Shown here one piece after another: positions 36,810-45,171 of a DNA stretch of 64,000 nt (the stretch's first letter is position 1; each line of letters begins with the position of its first letter). This DNA comes from JAFLCM01 sp964510955. Its GTDB lineage: Bacteria; Planctomycetota; Phycisphaerae; Phycisphaerales; UBA1924. The DNA lies in the NCBI GenBank assembly GCA_964510955.1, contig CAZEDW010000011.1, positions 32,326-96,325 of the forward strand. The letters run 5' to 3'. The notes beneath the pieces are model-generated. The model was not told the DNA's origin. It searched no databases and saw nothing but the letters and a program-made list of their open reading frames with translations. The translations under genes and the position numbers were made by a program.

Positions 36810-37082
36810 GTCAAAGTCCCCGAAGCCCGACGTCCCGTGAAGTATTCCTTCAGCCGCAAGCCGAGCATCGCCCGCGCCGAAGACCGCTCACGACTCTAAG
36901 TCCAAGAGTCGTTACGGGCCACGCTGGGGAGCGGTTCGGGCATCTGGAACGGTTCAAGGCAAAGGTCCGCCCCGCCGAGCCCAATCACTCGCGCCGGATA
37001 CCCGGCATATACTCATTTGAGACTCAGAATCACCCTCGCGTCGCCCCGCCGGGATAGCTTTCGCGAACTCGGAGAACCCCCC

Positions 37083-37415
37083 ATGCCCGTCACCATTACT
37101 GAAACCGCCGCCCGCGAGATCAAGACCATCATCAAGCAGCAGGAGCTCGACGAGGGCAAGGTCCGCCTGCGCGTCGGCGTCAAGGGCGGCGGGTGCTCGG
37201 GGTTCTCCTATCTGCTCGACCTCACCGAGAACCAGAAGGACACCGACGAGGAGTTCGACATGCACGGCATCAAGGTCATCTGCGACCCCAAGAGCCTGCT
37301 GTACCTCAACGGCGTCACGGTCGACTTCAAGGACGAGATCATGGGCCGCGGGTTCGTGTTCAACAACCCCAACGCCACCAGCTCGTGCGGTTGCGGGTCG
37401 AGCTTCTCGGTGTAA
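37083..37415 (+). CDS. A-type Fe-S cluster carrier (IscA/ErpA/SufA family)
   Basis: The 110-residue protein has the three family Cys: one in KGGGCSGFSY and two in SSCGCGSSFSV at the C-terminus. It binds iron or Fe-S clusters and passes them to target enzymes. No isc or suf genes flank it. ATG 37083 gives the normal length of about 110 residues. Confidence 0.93.
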   Translation: MPVTITETAAREIKTIIKQQELDEGKVRLRVGVKGGGCSGFSYLLDLTENQKDTDEEFDMHGIKVICDPKSLLYLNGVTVDFKDEIMGRGFVFNNPNATSSCGCGSSFSV

Positions 37416-37587
37416 GGGCTGAACGCGGAGGGACGGAGGGGCGGAGGGATTCTGGTCTTGGGATTTTCGATGTTGGATTGCGGGTTCGGCGGACGAGCAC
37501 TTCCTGCGGCCCGCACGGCCAGGTCCCGACGCTGAGCTCCAACGTGCCGAATCCAAGGCGTGAAGTCTCGTTGTGGTTCCACTCCTC

Positions 37588-38220
37588 ATGGCTCAGCGCC
37601 GCCACCATTACGAGTTGGCCTTTGAGGAGTACCTGCGTTCGCGCCGGGTGCCGTACGTGGCGGTGGACGAGGCGCGCAAGGCTCTGTTGCCGACGGGGGC
37701 CGCTCTTTCGACCCGCTCGGGCGTGACGGACGCGACCGCGATCGCCGAGCCGTCGGCCCTGAAGTGCTTTGACTTCGTCGTCTACTCCGACCGCGGCAAC
37801 CTGCTCCTGGACGTCAAGGGCCGCAAGGTGGCGCGGCGTGCTCGGGCCTCGCGCGGCGGGGTCGATGACCGGGCCGCTGAACCTTCGGCGACGGCGCGCC
37901 GGCGCGGGTCGGCCCCCGCCCCCCGCTCCAGCCTCGAGAGCTGGGTAACCGAGGAGGACATCGACTCGCTCTCGCGCTGGCGCACGCTGTTCGGCGAGGG
38001 CTTCGACGCCGCCTTCGCGTTCGTCTATTGGTGCGAAGACCAGCCGCCCGACGGTCTGTTCCAGGAAGTGTTCGAGCACCGGGGCCGCTGGTACGCGGTC
38101 CGCTGCGTCCGGGTGGACCCATACACCCGGGTGATGAAACGGCGCAGCGCCAAGTGGCGGACGGTGCACGTCCCGGCGGCCCTGTTCGAGCGGATCAGCC
38201 AGCCGCTGCTGGGGGTGTGA
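37588..38220 (+). CDS. HYExAFE-family protein
   Basis: The 210-residue protein opens with RRHHYELAFEEYLRSRRVPYVAV, which contains the HYExAFE motif that names a planctomycete family. A core CFDFVVYSDRGNLLLDVKGRKV follows; the D...D-x-K arrangement is like a restriction-nuclease-type fold, but this is only a pattern. A basic low-complexity linker spans about residues 85-115. The C-terminal third has FAFVYWCEDQ and RVDPYTRVMKRRS. Function is unknown. An in-frame GTG lies five codons upstream. Confidence 0.8.
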   Translation: MAQRRHHYELAFEEYLRSRRVPYVAVDEARKALLPTGAALSTRSGVTDATAIAEPSALKCFDFVVYSDRGNLLLDVKGRKVARRARASRGGVDDRAAEPSATARRRGSAPAPRSSLESWVTEEDIDSLSRWRTLFGEGFDAAFAFVYWCEDQPPDGLFQEVFEHRGRWYAVRCVRVDPYTRVMKRRSAKWRTVHVPAALFERISQPLLGV

Positions 38221-38365
38221 CCTGCCCGGTTCGCGGGGGGCCAAGCCCCGGCGTGAGACGTCACCGGCTCCGCGGGTTCGGATATGCCGACCCGGCGCGG
38301 TCCGGTAACGGGTGCGGCGCCGAGTTCGGTGCCAGACCGCCGCCGGTTGCACCGATTCCCCTTGC

Positions 38366-38719
38366 GTGCAGCGCCAGCGCCACATCGCCAACGTCCTTGC
38401 CGACACGCAGCGCGGCGCCAACAACCGCAAGGCGGGTCGGCTGGTGTGCGAGCTTGTGAAGTGCGATCTGGGCGAGGTGCTCGACCTCTCACGCTCTGGC
38501 ATGCGCGTCAAGGCCAAGGGCACCCCCGGCGTCAAGAAGGGTGAGTGCTACGCCATCACCATCAACGGTCCTGGCGTTCGATTGACGCTGGGGACCAAGG
38601 TGGTGTGGGTCAAGAAGAGCGGCCTTCTCGGCGGCGCCGAGCTGGGCCTTGAGTTCACGACCATCCCGGAGGAAGCCAAGACGGCGTTCTCCGCGCTGGT
38701 CCGCGCCATCGTGGCGTAG
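38366..38719 (+). CDS. PilZ-domain protein
   Basis: The 117-residue protein has the PilZ c-di-GMP binding elements: an Arg cluster in RGANNRKAGR and the later DLSRSGMRV (DxSxxG). The remaining strands, KKGECYAITINGP and AELGLEFTTI, complete the barrel. It should be a small cytoplasmic c-di-GMP effector. GTG 38366 is the best start, since ORF codons upstream are antisense-like. Its partners are unknown; the tandem secreted paralogs follow it. Confidence 0.78.
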   Translation: MQRQRHIANVLADTQRGANNRKAGRLVCELVKCDLGEVLDLSRSGMRVKAKGTPGVKKGECYAITINGPGVRLTLGTKVVWVKKSGLLGGAELGLEFTTIPEEAKTAFSALVRAIVA

Positions 38720-38839
38720 CGCCGTCCGGCAGAATCCCGGCGCTCTGACCATCAGCCCGCGGCGCTCTGGGCCGTCGCGGGCGAACTCCAGAAATGACTC
38801 CGGATGCATCGTTCCGCTGTCTTTCGGGAGGCCTCGTTC

Positions 38840-39904
38840 ATGAATCGCAGTGTTTGCTTCGGCGTGGTGTCGGCTTCTGTCGCCGGCCTTGTCGTTCCTT
38901 CGCTCGGGGCGCCGTTCACGGCCCTGGTGATGGACACCGGCGGCGTCGCGGGCAGCCTGGGCTCGCCCATCACGCCGTCGGGCGGCGTGTTCCACCTGCG
39001 GCTCGACGGCACGCAGTACCCTCCCGACCCCGACAAGCTCGCCGCCGACCCAGCGTCGGCGATCAACAGCTACGTCGCCCTCGGCGGCGACGCGTCTCTG
39101 GGCGTGGTGCCCTACTACGTCATCAACGGCAAGGCGTTCGCACCCGGCGCGCGGGCCATCGACAGCCCCGCCCTGGCGGGCGTGTGGTTCAGCCCGCCGG
39201 TCGCCGCGTCGCCGATCCCAGGCTCGAACAACGCCAGCTCACCGGCTTACAGCCGGGCCGGCCCGCTTGCCGCGGATTCGGTGTATGTGGCACGGCTGGT
39301 GGTTGACCGCGGCGCACACCCGGTCGGTGTCTCTATTTGCGTCGGCGCGGTGTTCAACAATGAGGCGTACCTCGTCCGCGCCACACTCGACGGCGGGGCA
39401 ACCATCGAGAGCCTCACGTCCCCTGGCGGGACCCCGCTGTCGTCGTCGGCGGTTCTGCTGCGTTCGGTGTTGGTTGCACAATCGACCTTTGACAAGGTCG
39501 GACCGGTGGACGTGTACGACGTGTACATCATCTCGGCCGCCGCGCCGCCTCCGGCGTTTCTCCTGGCGGCGCCGACCCCGTCCGGGCCTCCGTCCCAGCC
39601 CCCGCCGCCGGCGGCCGGTTCGGTGCCCCAGCCTTCAAACGTCGTTGCCCCTTCGGTCGGTGTGACCGCATCGGCGCAGTCCAGCGCGCCACCGCCGACA
39701 TCGTCCAAGCCCTCCACCGCTCCCGCCCCAAGTCAGAGGAACGCCAGCACCCCGGCGACCAAGGCTCCGAAGCCGACGGCTTCGAAGGCGAGCAAGAAGA
39801 AGCCGGCCCGCCCTGCGCGCGGCGCCCCGGTGCCGCCTCCTCCTTCCACGGGCGGCGCACGGCCGCCCGCGAAGGCGCCGCCGCGAACGTTCACGACGGG
39901 CTGA
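38840..39904 (+). CDS. Secreted protein, tandem paralog 1, lysine/proline-rich tail
   Basis: The 354-residue protein starts with a signal peptide (VCFGVVSASVAGLVVPSLG). Residues about 25-235 form a domain shared with the next gene: FTALVMDTGGVAGSLGSPI, GGVFHLRLDGTQYPPDP, YYVINGKAFAPGARA, SPALAGVWFSPPV. The last 110 residues are Pro/Ala/Lys-rich and cationic (KAPKPTASKASKKKP), like a histone-H1-type tail. No enzyme motif is present. An upstream in-frame ATG at 38804 is less likely. The function is not known. Confidence 0.75.
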   Translation: MNRSVCFGVVSASVAGLVVPSLGAPFTALVMDTGGVAGSLGSPITPSGGVFHLRLDGTQYPPDPDKLAADPASAINSYVALGGDASLGVVPYYVINGKAFAPGARAIDSPALAGVWFSPPVAASPIPGSNNASSPAYSRAGPLAADSVYVARLVVDRGAHPVGVSICVGAVFNNEAYLVRATLDGGATIESLTSPGGTPLSSSAVLLRSVLVAQSTFDKVGPVDVYDVYIISAAAPPPAFLLAAPTPSGPPSQPPPPAAGSVPQPSNVVAPSVGVTASAQSSAPPPTSSKPSTAPAPSQRNASTPATKAPKPTASKASKKKPARPARGAPVPPPPSTGGARPPAKAPPRTFTTG

Positions 39905-40113
39905 GCAGTTCGATCGGGGTGCGTCAGGACACCAAGCGGGGCGGGTTCAGAGCGCCCCCGGCCCGGGAGGAGGGGATAATTCCTGACAGGAGCCAAACAC
40001 GCTGCGCCGATTCAAAATCTTGAACCTCATGGGGAACTTTCCGGCGCGGGCCCGCGTCCAAATTCTGGGAGCAGCGCGGCCCGCCGGCCCGCGGCTCTCA
40101 CGGAGACTCTCCC

Positions 40114-41112
40114 ATGAGGCACTGCACCGGTTGGTTGGTTGTGTCGGCCTGTGTCGCCGCGTTCAGCGCGCCCTCCTCCGGCGCGCCGTTCATCGCGATG
40201 GTTGTCGATACAGGGGGCGCGTCGGGCAGCATCGGCGCGGCGATCCGCCCCTCCAGCGGCCCGTTCCACCTCCGGCTCGACGGCACGCAGCTCCCCCCTG
40301 AACCTGAGAAGCTCGGTGTCAATCCCAGGTCCGCTATTGACAGTTTCGTCGCGCTCGGCGGCACGTCCGAGCAGGGGGTCGCACCGTATTTCGTGATCAA
40401 CGGGCGACCGTTCGCGCCGGGGGTCAAGGCCACCGAGAGCCCCGCGCTGTCGAACGTGTGGTTCACGCCTCCGGTCCCCGCCGACGGCATCCCCGGTTCC
40501 AACCCCGCGAGCCGACCCGCCGCGAGCCAGGCCAGCGCGGCCGGCACGGATACGGTGTTCATCGCGCGTCTGGTGGTTGACCGTGGGGCTCGGCCCGAGT
40601 CAACCGCGACCTGGATCGGCGCGAAGTTCGGCAACGAGGTTGTCTTGGCGGTGGCGACGCTCGACGGCCCCTCGTTCCTTGAGCTCGGTGACCGGCAACA
40701 CCCCAACAGGATGGGATCTCGGACGCTGCTGCTGCGTTCGGTGTTGGCGCTCCAGACCGACATGGAGAATGTCGGTCCGGTGGATGTTTACGACATCTAC
40801 ATCGTTTCGGAGGATGTCCCGCCGAGAAGCTCGGGCACGGGGGTCACCCAAAGGACGCCGACCAAAGCGCCCGCCGTTGCGACGATCAAGACCGCCAAGG
40901 GGACCGTGAAGAAGGTCGCCAAGGCCCCGGCCAAAGTCGTCAAGAAAACGAAGACATCCGAGAGCAAGCCCGCTGTTTCGACGACGGTTGACGACTCCGG
41001 AGTCGCCTACGGCCCCTCGTCGGCGGGAACGGGCGTCAAGACCAGCGGCGGCTCGGGGGCCGCCTCAGCGCCCCTCATCAACCAGATCTTGCGGTCGCTG
41101 GGAGCTTCCTGA
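40114..41112 (+). CDS. Secreted protein, tandem paralog 2, lysine-rich tail
   Basis: The 332-residue protein is a paralog of the preceding gene. The two share the blocks DTGG..GS.G..I, FHLRLDGTQ.PP.P.KL, VALGG, VINGR.FAPG and SPALSNVWF.PPV at the same spacing. The signal peptide is WLVVSACVAAFSAPSSG. The C-terminal 90 residues are Lys/Ala/Thr-rich (KTAKGTVKKVAKAPAKV), but not homologous to the tail of paralog 1, so the tail diverged faster. Function unknown. Confidence 0.75.
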   Translation: MRHCTGWLVVSACVAAFSAPSSGAPFIAMVVDTGGASGSIGAAIRPSSGPFHLRLDGTQLPPEPEKLGVNPRSAIDSFVALGGTSEQGVAPYFVINGRPFAPGVKATESPALSNVWFTPPVPADGIPGSNPASRPAASQASAAGTDTVFIARLVVDRGARPESTATWIGAKFGNEVVLAVATLDGPSFLELGDRQHPNRMGSRTLLLRSVLALQTDMENVGPVDVYDIYIVSEDVPPRSSGTGVTQRTPTKAPAVATIKTAKGTVKKVAKAPAKVVKKTKTSESKPAVSTTVDDSGVAYGPSSAGTGVKTSGGSGAASAPLINQILRSLGAS

Positions 41113-41136
41113 CCGCCGCCGCCCTACCGTGGGGTG

Positions 41137-41700
41137 ATGCCAGACGCCGGCAAGCGCCGAGCCGTGTTCTTCGACCGAGACGACACTCTCATCCGGTGCC
41201 GCGAGGTCGTTCCCGACGGAGACCTTGGTGACCCGCGGCTGGTGTCGCTGCGCCCGGGCGCCCGCGGCGCGTGCGAGGCTCTCAAGGGAGCCGGCTGGTT
41301 CATCGGCGTGGTTTCCAACCAGGGCGGCGTCGCCCGCGGCAAGTACGGGCTTGACCAGGTGAGCGCGTGCAATGACCGGCTCAACGAGCTGGTCGGCGGC
41401 GCGATCGACGCGTTCCGCTTCTGCCCCTATCACCCGCGCGGGGTCGTGTGCGGCCTGAGCATCGAGCACCCGTGGCGGAAGCCCGCGCCGGGCATGTTGC
41501 TCGACCTCGCCGAGGCGTTTGCGCTGGATCTCACCGGTTCGTGGATGGTGGGCGACGCCGAGCGTGACGTCGAAGCGGGCCTTCACGCCGGTTGCCGGAC
41601 GATTCTGCTGAGCGAGACCCCAGCGCCGGCGACCCGCGCGGGGTTTGTCGCGCCCGACCTGATGTCGGCGGCCAACATCATCTTGGAGCGGTGCGGATGA
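41137..41700 (+). CDS. HAD-IIIA phosphatase, GmhB-like
   Basis: The 187-residue protein has HAD motif I as FFDRDDTLI, motif II within VVSNQGGVARGKY, and motif III/IV in RKPAPGMLLDLAEAF and WMVGDAERDVEAG. A Zn loop appears as CPYHPRGVVC, but the fourth Cys of GmhB is not evident. GmhB removes the C7 phosphate of heptose-1,7-bisphosphate in ADP-heptose synthesis for LPS. Histidinol-phosphatase activity is the alternative for this fold. GTG 41134 directly precedes the chosen ATG. The stop overlaps the next gene (ATGA). Confidence 0.8.
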   Translation: MPDAGKRRAVFFDRDDTLIRCREVVPDGDLGDPRLVSLRPGARGACEALKGAGWFIGVVSNQGGVARGKYGLDQVSACNDRLNELVGGAIDAFRFCPYHPRGVVCGLSIEHPWRKPAPGMLLDLAEAFALDLTGSWMVGDAERDVEAGLHAGCRTILLSETPAPATRAGFVAPDLMSAANIILERCG

Positions 41701-42020
41701 GCGACGAACTCTCCGCGATCACCCTCCGTGCGCTGGAGGGCCGCCCGCTGGCGGACGGGGCGGTCCGGCGCATCGTGGTGGCGACGGCCCGCGCCATCGC
41801 CGAGCGTCACGGCGTCGAGCTTGTCGGCGTCGAGCCCGCCGACGACCGCGTGACTCTCACGCTGCGCACGCACAGGCTGGCGGCCATCGGGTTCGCCTCG
41901 GAGCTGCGCCGGCTCACCACGGCGTGGTACGCGGGCGGTCACCCCGGCCGCCAGCTCTGGGGCGAAGCGCGCGTGGACCCGGACGAGGACGACCCCGCGG
42001 ATTGGTGGAAGGGCGCCTGA
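41697..42020 (+). CDS. Hypothetical protein co-translated with the GmhB-like phosphatase
   Basis: The 107-residue acidic protein overlaps the phosphatase gene by four bases. It begins with a helix-rich part (LEGRPLADGAVRRIVVATARAIAERH), then strands (GVELVGVEPADDRVTLTLRT), and ends with HPGRQLWGEARVDPDEDD. No family is recognised. The tail motif 'RxLWGE' is noted in other planctomycete proteins by pattern memory only. No membrane segment. Confidence 0.65.
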   Translation: MSDELSAITLRALEGRPLADGAVRRIVVATARAIAERHGVELVGVEPADDRVTLTLRTHRLAAIGFASELRRLTTAWYAGGHPGRQLWGEARVDPDEDDPADWWKGA

Positions 42021-42079
42021 CTCCGGCGGGCCTCCGAAAAGGCAAGAACGGGGATGGCCACACCCGAGCCGAAGCCGGT

Positions 42080-43744
42080 TCAGTGCCTGCACAGCCGCGC
42101 GTACGCGGCGGCGGTGAACGCCGCGAGGAAAGCGACGCCTCCCCAGAGCAGGAAGAGCCCCGGGTATCCGATCTTGTGCGTGAGGTTCTGGCCGGCGCTG
42201 ATCGAGATGATGCAGGCGAGCGCGGGGAAGAAGCTCCAGAGGTAGACCTGCAGCGGCAGCGCGTCGCGGAGCCGGAGCGCCACGATGGCGCCCATGAGCA
42301 GCATGAGCACGCAACTGACGGAGAACGCGGCACGCTCGTGCAGCTTGCTCTGGGCCTCGAGCCACAGGTCCCTGATCTTGCGGTCCAGTTCGCGGGCGTC
42401 GGTCAGCGTGACCTTGTCGGGGCCTGCCACCCCGTCCGGGTCGGACGCGCCCCGGAGCGCTGCGCCGACAAGCTCTTGGCACGGCTGGCGCGCCCGCTCG
42501 GAGCCGTGGTCGATCCGGGTGGTCAGGCCGGCGTAGGTCTGCTGGTCGGTCTGCGATTCGCCGGCCCGGCGGTCGGCGCCGGCGCTGGCCACGCCCTCGA
42601 GGGTCAGACGGAGCCACGCCTTGGGTCCGTCGGGCTCTTCGGCCAGCGACTCGGGCCCCGACGCCGACATGGTCCTGATGGCCAGCTTGGCGCTCCTGGC
42701 CCGGTGCGACTGCCGGGGTCCGGCCGACGGGGTGATGTCCACGCCGACCTCGCCGCCCTTGGGCGCGACGACGGTCCAAAGCCCGCCGATGTCGTCGGAT
42801 CGCTCCAGCGCCGCGCCGCGGAGCGTCAGGACATCGTCACGCCGTAACAGCACGGCGGTTCCCGTGGCACGCAGCTGGGCGTCAACGTCAGCGATCATGT
42901 CGAGCATGGCGACGCGGTCGGCGAGGCTGCGTCGGCGCCACTCGATGCGGTTGACCGCTTCGGGCCGGTCGCGGAGCCCCACGAGCTCGCTGAACGTCAG
43001 GAACTTGGGATCATCGCGGAAGGGGCTGGGGATGGTCAGGGGGTCGGTGTAGGGCCCCTGGGCCTGGATCAGGTTTTCGTCGCTGAAGACCCGCGCCTCG
43101 TTGAACCGCAAGACCGCCCGGGCGCCTTCCTCGCCGCCGTCGTCCTGGATCCACAGGTCCACGCGGTCCGCCTCGACGAACGACGCGGCTTTATCGACCT
43201 GGTGCGCCAGGACGCGGCGCAGCACGAGGTGCGAGTCGGACACGTGCACGACCCGATCGGCATGGACCTCCCAACGGCCGAGTTGGATGGTCTCTCCCCG
43301 CTCGATCGGGTTGATGAGCATTCGGGTGACGTCCCGCGTGAGCAGTTGCTCCGCGGACTTCAGAAACCGCGGGATCACCTGGTTGCTCAGCCCGGCCAGC
43401 ACGACCGACAGCGCCAGTCCGAGCAGCAGCGCGGGGGCCAGCAGCGCGCGGTGCGAGATCCCGCCGGCCATGCTCGCCGTCGCCTCGTTCTCGGCCGCGA
43501 AGCGGTGATAGGCGAGCGTTGCTGCCAGGCCGGAGGCGAAGGGCAGCGCGAACTGCAGCATGGGCACGGCCAGCAGGCCGATCAGCCGGGCGGCCTCGAC
43601 CGGTCCCACCCGTCCTTCGGCCAGCGGTCGCATGGCCGCGGCGAAGGCGATCACGCCGACCAGCCCGCCCAGCGAAATAAGGAGCACGCGCGCGACGTCC
43701 GAGATGAGGTATCGCCACAGGGTGATGGGGACGCGCATCGGCAT
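42080..43744 (-). CDS. LptF/LptG-family permease with long periplasmic insert
   Basis: The 554-residue membrane protein resembles the LptF/LptG (YjgP/YjgQ) permeases that move LPS from the inner membrane. Four helices at the start (ITLWRYLISDVARVLLISLGG onward) and three at the end (FSVSCVLMLLMGAIVALRL; LFLLWGGVAFLAA) fit the fold. A helix-to-helix periplasmic part covers residues about 130-440. Typical members have about 360 residues, so about 190 extra are in the middle. The start is ATG 43744 or 43738. LptB is not in the window. Confidence 0.8.
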   Translation of the reverse strand: MPMRVPITLWRYLISDVARVLLISLGGLVGVIAFAAAMRPLAEGRVGPVEAARLIGLLAVPMLQFALPFASGLAATLAYHRFAAENEATASMAGGISHRALLAPALLLGLALSVVLAGLSNQVIPRFLKSAEQLLTRDVTRMLINPIERGETIQLGRWEVHADRVVHVSDSHLVLRRVLAHQVDKAASFVEADRVDLWIQDDGGEEGARAVLRFNEARVFSDENLIQAQGPYTDPLTIPSPFRDDPKFLTFSELVGLRDRPEAVNRIEWRRRSLADRVAMLDMIADVDAQLRATGTAVLLRRDDVLTLRGAALERSDDIGGLWTVVAPKGGEVGVDITPSAGPRQSHRARSAKLAIRTMSASGPESLAEEPDGPKAWLRLTLEGVASAGADRRAGESQTDQQTYAGLTTRIDHGSERARQPCQELVGAALRGASDPDGVAGPDKVTLTDARELDRKIRDLWLEAQSKLHERAAFSVSCVLMLLMGAIVALRLRDALPLQVYLWSFFPALACIISISAGQNLTHKIGYPGLFLLWGGVAFLAAFTAAAYARLCRH

Positions 43745-44000
43745 CGGGTCGGGTGGCACCGGGGCCACGGCCCGGCACGGACGGGCATCGTCTGTCGCCC
43801 GGGTCCGGGAAGCAAATCGGGGCGTATCGGGCCCCGGCTTTCGGGACGCTCGGGGGCCCGCGCACGCGGGGCGTGACGGGTGTGCCGGGTGCTGGGGCCC
43901 TCAGGACCAGCGGATCGCTTGCCGGAGCTTGGAACGGGCCGGGGGCTATTCGATGGTCGATTCGCCGGGCTTTGACCGAGCCCGGTTCCGGGAACCGCTT

Positions 44001-44495
44001 ATGAGATCCGCCATTGTCACCCAGCCTGCAAGAACCCCTCCCCGGCGGGACGCCGCGTCCCGGCGCCGGTCGGCGGGGTTCACGCTGCTGGAGGCGCTGG
44101 TGGCCTCGGTCATCCTGGGCGCGAGCGTGCTGGCCGTGATCAGCGCGATGAGCGCGGCGCAGAACCTGGCGCTGGAGGGCCAGAAGCGCGTCTTGGGGGC
44201 GATGGCCATCAACGACCTGATGATCGAGCTGGCCTCGATCCCCTACTCCGAGCTGAGCACCCATCCTCCCATCACGCAGCCCGTCGGCGAGCTGTCCACG
44301 CTCGACGGCGAGGCGTACCCGCCCTCGTACTGGTTCATCGGGCGGACCATGACGGCGTCGCCCTCGAGCGTGACGGACGCCAAGAGCGGCGCGATTATCC
44401 GCGGGACGCAGGTGGTGATCACCGCGGTGGACGAGACCGGGCCGGTCGCCAGCGCCGAGGCGTTCTTCCCCGAGCCCGTGGGAGGTGGCGCGTGA
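44001..44495 (+). CDS. Prepilin-type protein, PilV-like
   Basis: The 164-residue protein has the type IV prepilin signal: basic leader, then GFTLLEALVASVILGASVLA, where Gly marks the cleavage site and Glu is at mature position 5. A globular part follows (ELASIPYSELSTHPP). It is the first gene of a four-gene prepilin-like operon. The stop overlaps the next start (GTGA). Confidence 0.85.
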   Translation: MRSAIVTQPARTPPRRDAASRRRSAGFTLLEALVASVILGASVLAVISAMSAAQNLALEGQKRVLGAMAINDLMIELASIPYSELSTHPPITQPVGELSTLDGEAYPPSYWFIGRTMTASPSSVTDAKSGAIIRGTQVVITAVDETGPVASAEAFFPEPVGGGA

Positions 44496-45121
44496 AGCTG
44501 CAATCACGGAACATCCGTCGCGGAATGTCGCTGCTGGAGCTCTTGATCGCGCTGGCGGTGACGGCGGTGACCGGCGCGGCGGCGTCGGCGATTGTGGTCG
44601 CGGTCACGCGGAGCCTCACCAGCATCACCGCGGGGCGCTCGGCCACGCAGCGCGCCCACCTGGTCCAGACCCGGCTGCGGTCGGTCTCGGACACGTCGCT
44701 CGCTTGTCTTGCGCTGGACGCCAAGCAGGGCCTGGCCTTCTGGACCAGCGACGACAACGCCGACGGCCGCGTGAACATCCTGGAGTTGTGCGTCATCTGG
44801 ACCGACGCCGACACCGGCCTGCTTACCGAGGAACGCGTCAAGTTCCCAGATGCCTGGTCGCAGGAATGGGTGACGGCCAACAACCTGGTCCTCTCGACCT
44901 CCGACGACTTCTTTCAAGCGATGCTGCAGCAGCGCCGGCTGGGCTACACGGTGACCAAGGCCGTGGGGCAGCGCATGACTGTCAGCGAGATGTGGTCCAA
45001 CGCCCAGCCAGTGCGTGAGGCGACGCGGGTCCGGGTCCGGGCCACGCTGACCGACGACACCGATTCGACCAGCGAGGTGCTGGCGTGCATGGGCTTTCCG
45101 AACCACAAGTCGGCGCAGTAG
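44492..45121 (+). CDS. Prepilin-type protein, PilW/GspJ-like
   Basis: The 209-residue protein starts at GTG 44492, overlapping the previous stop. It has the prepilin signal GMSLLELLIALAVTAVTG with Glu at +5. The rest is a globular domain without further recognised motif (LVQTRLRSVSDTS; FWTSDDNADGRVNILELCV). The position is typical of a minor pilin or pseudopilin in the operon. Confidence 0.82.
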   Translation: MKLQSRNIRRGMSLLELLIALAVTAVTGAAASAIVVAVTRSLTSITAGRSATQRAHLVQTRLRSVSDTSLACLALDAKQGLAFWTSDDNADGRVNILELCVIWTDADTGLLTEERVKFPDAWSQEWVTANNLVLSTSDDFFQAMLQQRRLGYTVTKAVGQRMTVSEMWSNAQPVREATRVRVRATLTDDTDSTSEVLACMGFPNHKSAQ

Positions 45122-45171
45122 GGGCCGCGGCGGCCGGGGGACCCAGGGGCGAGCCAGTGCCGGAGACCACC

